Positions 33,161 through 36,176 of a stretch of 36,176 nt of DNA are shown piece by piece. This DNA comes from Acanthaster planci. Lineage: Eukaryota > Echinodermata > Asteroidea > Valvatida > Acanthasteridae. The stretch is taken from contig NW_019091408.1 in assembly GCF_001949145.1 (NCBI RefSeq), positions 1,487,606 to 1,523,781 of the forward strand, given 5' to 3'. A program made the translations under genes and the position numbers. The notes under the pieces are model-generated. The model did not search any database. It was given only the letters and a program-made list of their open reading frames with translations, and was not told the DNA's origin. The first letter of the stretch is position 1; every line of letters starts with the position of its first letter.

Positions 33161-33284
33161 GAATGGCCCGACAGCCATTCCGTGGCATATCTGCATTTTT
33201 GCAGGTGCAAATCAACGGTGCAGGGACCGAACGCTTAGTCGACACTGGCGCAGCAGTGACTGTAGTTTCGTCAGAACTTTTCAA
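33161..33284 (+). pseudogene. Start of aspartic protease, cut at an ambiguous base
   Basis: The frame overlapping the gag end by +1 reads RQPFRGISAFLQVQING, then LVDTGAAVTVVSSELF, with the catalytic DTG at 33241-33249. It stops abruptly at the N at 33285, after which sequence matching 30129 onward begins. Reverse transcriptase and integrase are therefore missing, by deletion or assembly. Confidence 0.8.
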
Positions 33285-33286
33285 NA

Positions 33287-34039
33287 TATGATGACGATAA
33301 CGATATATAGCGATATCTGACGATAACGATGATGACATTGATGTTGGTTCAAATTACGTTAAAGGAAGATTAACATCTAATCACTACGCTAATCTAAATT
33401 AAACTTAATAAGTACAGTTCAAGTCGTACACGATTTCAAATTAAATTACTTGTGGCAAGAACCCTGACCTTCACTGTTGAACAAACCTTAATCCTTACTT
33501 CCATCAACTTATGAATGCTAGGTGTAAATTTTCACATAATAATTTCCAAGTCACTCATTTATAATCACTGAAGAGGAATAAACGAACACTTACGACATTG
33601 AGCTTATCCAAGAACAAAAAAACGGCAAATTCCCTGGTTCAGCTTCGAAGCTGATGTAGCGCTGGCGTATGACATGGACATACCCGTGATCAAGTGACTG
33701 TTTTCTAGCATTATAAACCAGAAATAAATTATAATATTGTTGCGCACCCGCAAATCTTGGAATTCTAGCGCCCCCTAGTTTACTCGCTCTTAGTCCTTGC
33801 ATTTCTCAGGGTCTCTTATTTAGCTCTGCTATGCATTATGGACATGTAGCAGAGACGCTAATTTTGTATTAAGTTATTCATGCTGTACTCTGGCGTGATT
33901 GCGTGTTTCTTCACTCCTTTATCCTTGTGTTTTCTGGGTGTGCTCAGTTTTGGCATGTCGAAATTCCCCTCCACGTGGCTGCGTGCTTGGGCGTGGTAAT
34001 AGGTTCCCTGAAATGATAATGTTCAGAAACCTCAAACTT
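33287..34039 (+). repeat. Element 3'-internal or LTR-adjacent repeat, copy C
   Basis: Same sequence as 30129-30868 with scattered substitutions and small indels. It again starts two bases after a single N. It continues into an LTR copy from 34040. Confidence 0.8.
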
Positions 34040-34143
34040 TGTAACTGTCACAGATGACCGGGTAGGCACTTTCACGCACCCGGCTCTACACTTTGTAAAC
34101 GTGACCTCTTATTCTGTATTTTACCTTTTTACACACGACACTT

Positions 34144-36049
34144 TGAAAATAGTGTAAAATAAACCAGGTTTGGAGCCCCATGGCAGGCAACTGAAGTCCC
34201 TGAGGCCTTTCAAACAAAAAACAATGTGTTGTTTGGTCCTTTAGGTTTTATTTGATTTTCAATTTTTAGTAGATCAACCAATGAATTTTTTAATTATCCG
34301 CCCAAAACAAACTTACCCCCCAAAAAGTGAATGTTGCCAAGCCCTCCCAGCGGCCATTTTTCAAATGACATTCCTCACCTTCCTTGGGCTCTTCTGGCTA
34401 ATTTTCAATCCCATTTTTGTCTGCTTTGCCCCCAGATGGGTGCCCCTGAATCTACAGAGATGATCCTGGGCCATACTGACACAATCCCACCATTTCTTGG
34501 CCCAAACAGAGCCCTCTTTTCGAAACAATCTCTGGGGTACCTTTTGTGCGCCTTGGCCTGGCGGAGAATTTTCCTTAAATTGGGACACTGCACCCTTTAT
34601 ATACACCCCTTTTTCACAGTCTGACACAGAAACAATGCTGAATGGTTGAGAATGTTCCAAAAATCTCCATTTTTGAAAATAAATTGAAAAAAAGTCCACT
34701 GACTGTGCTTATGGGGAGTAAATCATCAAGGTCAGCCAGTAGCAAATGTGCACAAACTGCCTGTACATACACTGTACATGTACACTTCTGCTATAGTGCA
34801 AACAGAATGTGCAATCAGCATTTGAAAATTGCACCTTTCCACGTGAATAGCTTCAACTAGCATGTCCATTGATGAGGAAGGGTTACCCCTTTGGCCATAC
34901 ACTACCAACAGCAGAGATCAAATACAAGAAAATTATGAAACTTCAGCCATGCTTTGACATGAAAGCTCTATGTAGAATTTACTCCTGTTGACACGCTCCA
35001 GCCCAAGAGTTGAAAACCTGAGCCCAAAATAGGGCACTTCCAACACAAGAGTGGAACAAACCACCAAGGAGAGTGTTTCGAGAACTTTCAGTCACCTACG
35101 CATATATCCACAGCTTGGTCACTGAGTTGCTGCGCGGGCTGTACTTGACCATCAAGGAAGTACCCCCACCCTTGCTTAGGGCCCTGTTAGGGTTACCCTC
35201 CATAATTAGGGTTGGCCTCCGTTAGGGTTAGCCGTCATTAGGGTTGGCCTCCGTTAGGGTTAAGCTCGGTTAGGGTTGGCCCGTGGAAACCATCAAGTCC
35301 TTCGGTCACTGCTGATTTCTTGAAAATTACACACAAAACAGCATGAACAGTGACAGAGTTAATTGTTTTCCAGAATGTCCACATGATTGCATGGGTATTT
35401 ACCAGTGGAGCGTTGCTGCCAACAATCAAATGTTTCTCAAGTCTCATAATTAATAAAACTGCAATCCCTGGCTTGTTCCAGTCTTTTCACCACTGGTATA
35501 ACAAACGCAAACGTGAGAAATGATTTTTCAATCCAGCCGACATGACATCCAGGACGCCGCCATCTTGGCAATATAGGATGCACTGAACCAATTCAAGCTC
35601 CATTGAAAATAGTGTAAAATCAACAAAGTTTGGAGCCCCATGGCAGGCAACTGAAGTCCCTGAGGCCTCTCAAACAAAAAACAATGTGTTGTTTGGTCCT
35701 TTAGGTTTTATTTGATTTTCAATTTTTAGTAGATTAACCAATGAATTTTTTAATTATCCGCCCAAAACAAACTTACCCCCCAAAAAGTGAATGTTGCCGA
35801 GCCCTCCCAGCGGCCATTTTTCAAATGACACCCCTCACCTTCCTTGGGCTCTTCTGACTAATTTTCAATCCCATTTTTGTCTGCTTTGCCCCCAGATGGG
35901 TGCCCCTGAATTTACAGAGATGATCCTGGGCCATACTGACACAATCCCACCATTTCTTGGCCCAAACAGACCCCTCTTTTCGAAAAAATCTCAATACTTT
36001 TTGTGCGCCTCGGCCTGGCGGAGAATTTTCCTTGAATTGGGACACTGCA
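34144..36049. mobile_element. Nested element with about 447-bp direct terminal repeats
   Basis: It interrupts LTR copy C exactly where copy A reads GACACTTAGATTC. The terminal repeats, 34144-34592 and 35604-36049, both start TGAAAATAGTG and end GGGACACTGCA, in direct orientation, with few differences. Flanks CACTT (34139-34143) and CCCTT (36050-36054) could be a 5-bp target duplication with one change. However, both repeats are followed by CCCTT, so the exact edge is uncertain. The internal part of about 1.0 kb has no recognisable protein, no primer binding site and no polypurine tract. A non-autonomous LTR-type element is the favoured reading; a duplicated unit of another transposon is possible. 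Confidence 0.7.
35176..35285 (+). repeat. 16-bp minisatellite with TTAGGG cores
   Basis: TTAGGG occurs at 35176, 35187, 35206, 35222, 35238, 35254 and 35270; the last five are exactly 16 bp apart. Units alternate around TTAGGGTTGGCCTCCG and TTAGGGTTAGCCGTCA. It lies in the internal part of the nested element. Confidence 0.85.
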
Positions 36050-36176
36050 CCCTTAGATTCTTGCACACGACTCTAGCAGGAAGTCATGTGACCCTTTGAG
36101 ATGGAAGATTTTCATTGGTTGAGTTGTTCAACCAGGGTGCTAGTGAGAGTCTTAGCGGCCCGTCACCGCTACGTCC

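Larger units (their letters stand above)
34040..36176 (+). repeat. LTR copy C, split by a nested insertion
   Basis: 34040-34143 matches LTR copy A from TGTAACTG, and the match resumes at 36050 (TTAGATTCTTGCACACGAC). Near 36130 it jumps to sequence equal to about 31306 of copy A, so roughly 225 bp including the TATA box are deleted. It runs off the window end. It would be the 3' LTR of the gag-protease element. Confidence 0.75.

Noticed and set aside
34331-34624. Pro-rich open frame repeated at 35791-36099
   Set aside because: It lies in the terminal repeats of the nested element; the two copies differ by frame-changing indels and no family is recognised, so probably non-coding.
35176-35285. 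Possibility of a true interstitial telomere
   Set aside because: The period is 16 bp with non-telomeric filler, not tandem TTAGGG.

Overview
The window looks like nuclear DNA from a marine invertebrate, possibly a lancelet or sea-urchin-type deuterostome. The reasons are GT-AG introns, a multi-exon peroxisomal hydroxyacid oxidase gene, frequent TACATGTA-type motifs, and remains of LINE, Ty3/gypsy, BEL/Pao and Penelope-like retroelements. The species guess is an inference with low confidence. I saw no rRNA, tRNA, CRISPR array or prokaryotic operon.

Layout. 1-4.6 kb is non-coding, with palindromic and hairpin repeats and one possible minus-strand exon (862-1100). 4632-4814 is a protein-like terminal exon candidate on the minus strand. 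4978-9549 is the one convincing host gene: an eight-coding-exon (S)-2-hydroxy-acid oxidase (HAO family) encoding 356 residues. All intron phases agree, the FMN/catalytic residues are mostly intact, and it ends in a PTS1-like CKL. Its last intron carries a MITE-like palindrome. 9.5-10.5 kb is unassigned. 10.7-12.7 kb is a decayed LINE reverse transcriptase. 14.15-15.26 kb holds a tentative, unrecognised spliced gene. 15.78-15.92 kb is a minisatellite with TAACCCT cores.

17.2-20.1 kb is a GC-rich, frameshifted Ty3/gypsy gag-protease-RT fragment cut off inside the RT. Its gag contains an in-frame 36/39-bp GGATCC-rich repeat array. 20.2-21.2 kb is an LTR of a different family. 21.2-23.85 kb is unassigned apart from a duplicated 54-bp splice-acceptor-like segment. 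23.86-25.43 kb (minus) is a Penelope-like RT. 26.07-28.33 kb (plus) is a BEL/Pao pol relic with an internal deletion. From 30.1 kb to the end there is a second gag-protease element with an LTR, a tRNA-Leu-type primer binding site, gag, a CCHC knuckle and a protease start. After an ambiguous base its 3' part follows, and this is interrupted by a 1.9-kb nested insertion with about 447-bp direct terminal repeats. That insertion contains a 16-bp minisatellite with TTAGGG cores.

How it fits together. The oxidase is the only functional gene I can argue for; it would oxidise 2-hydroxy acids in the peroxisome. The rest is mainly layered retroelement debris, all of it apparently inactive. I did not find a clear new multi-gene system. 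The most interesting leads are the Tyr-to-Thr active-site change in the oxidase, the codon-periodic repeat array inside gag, the nested element with terminal repeats, the recursive-splice-like site, and the two single-N positions that fall at the edge of the same repeat.
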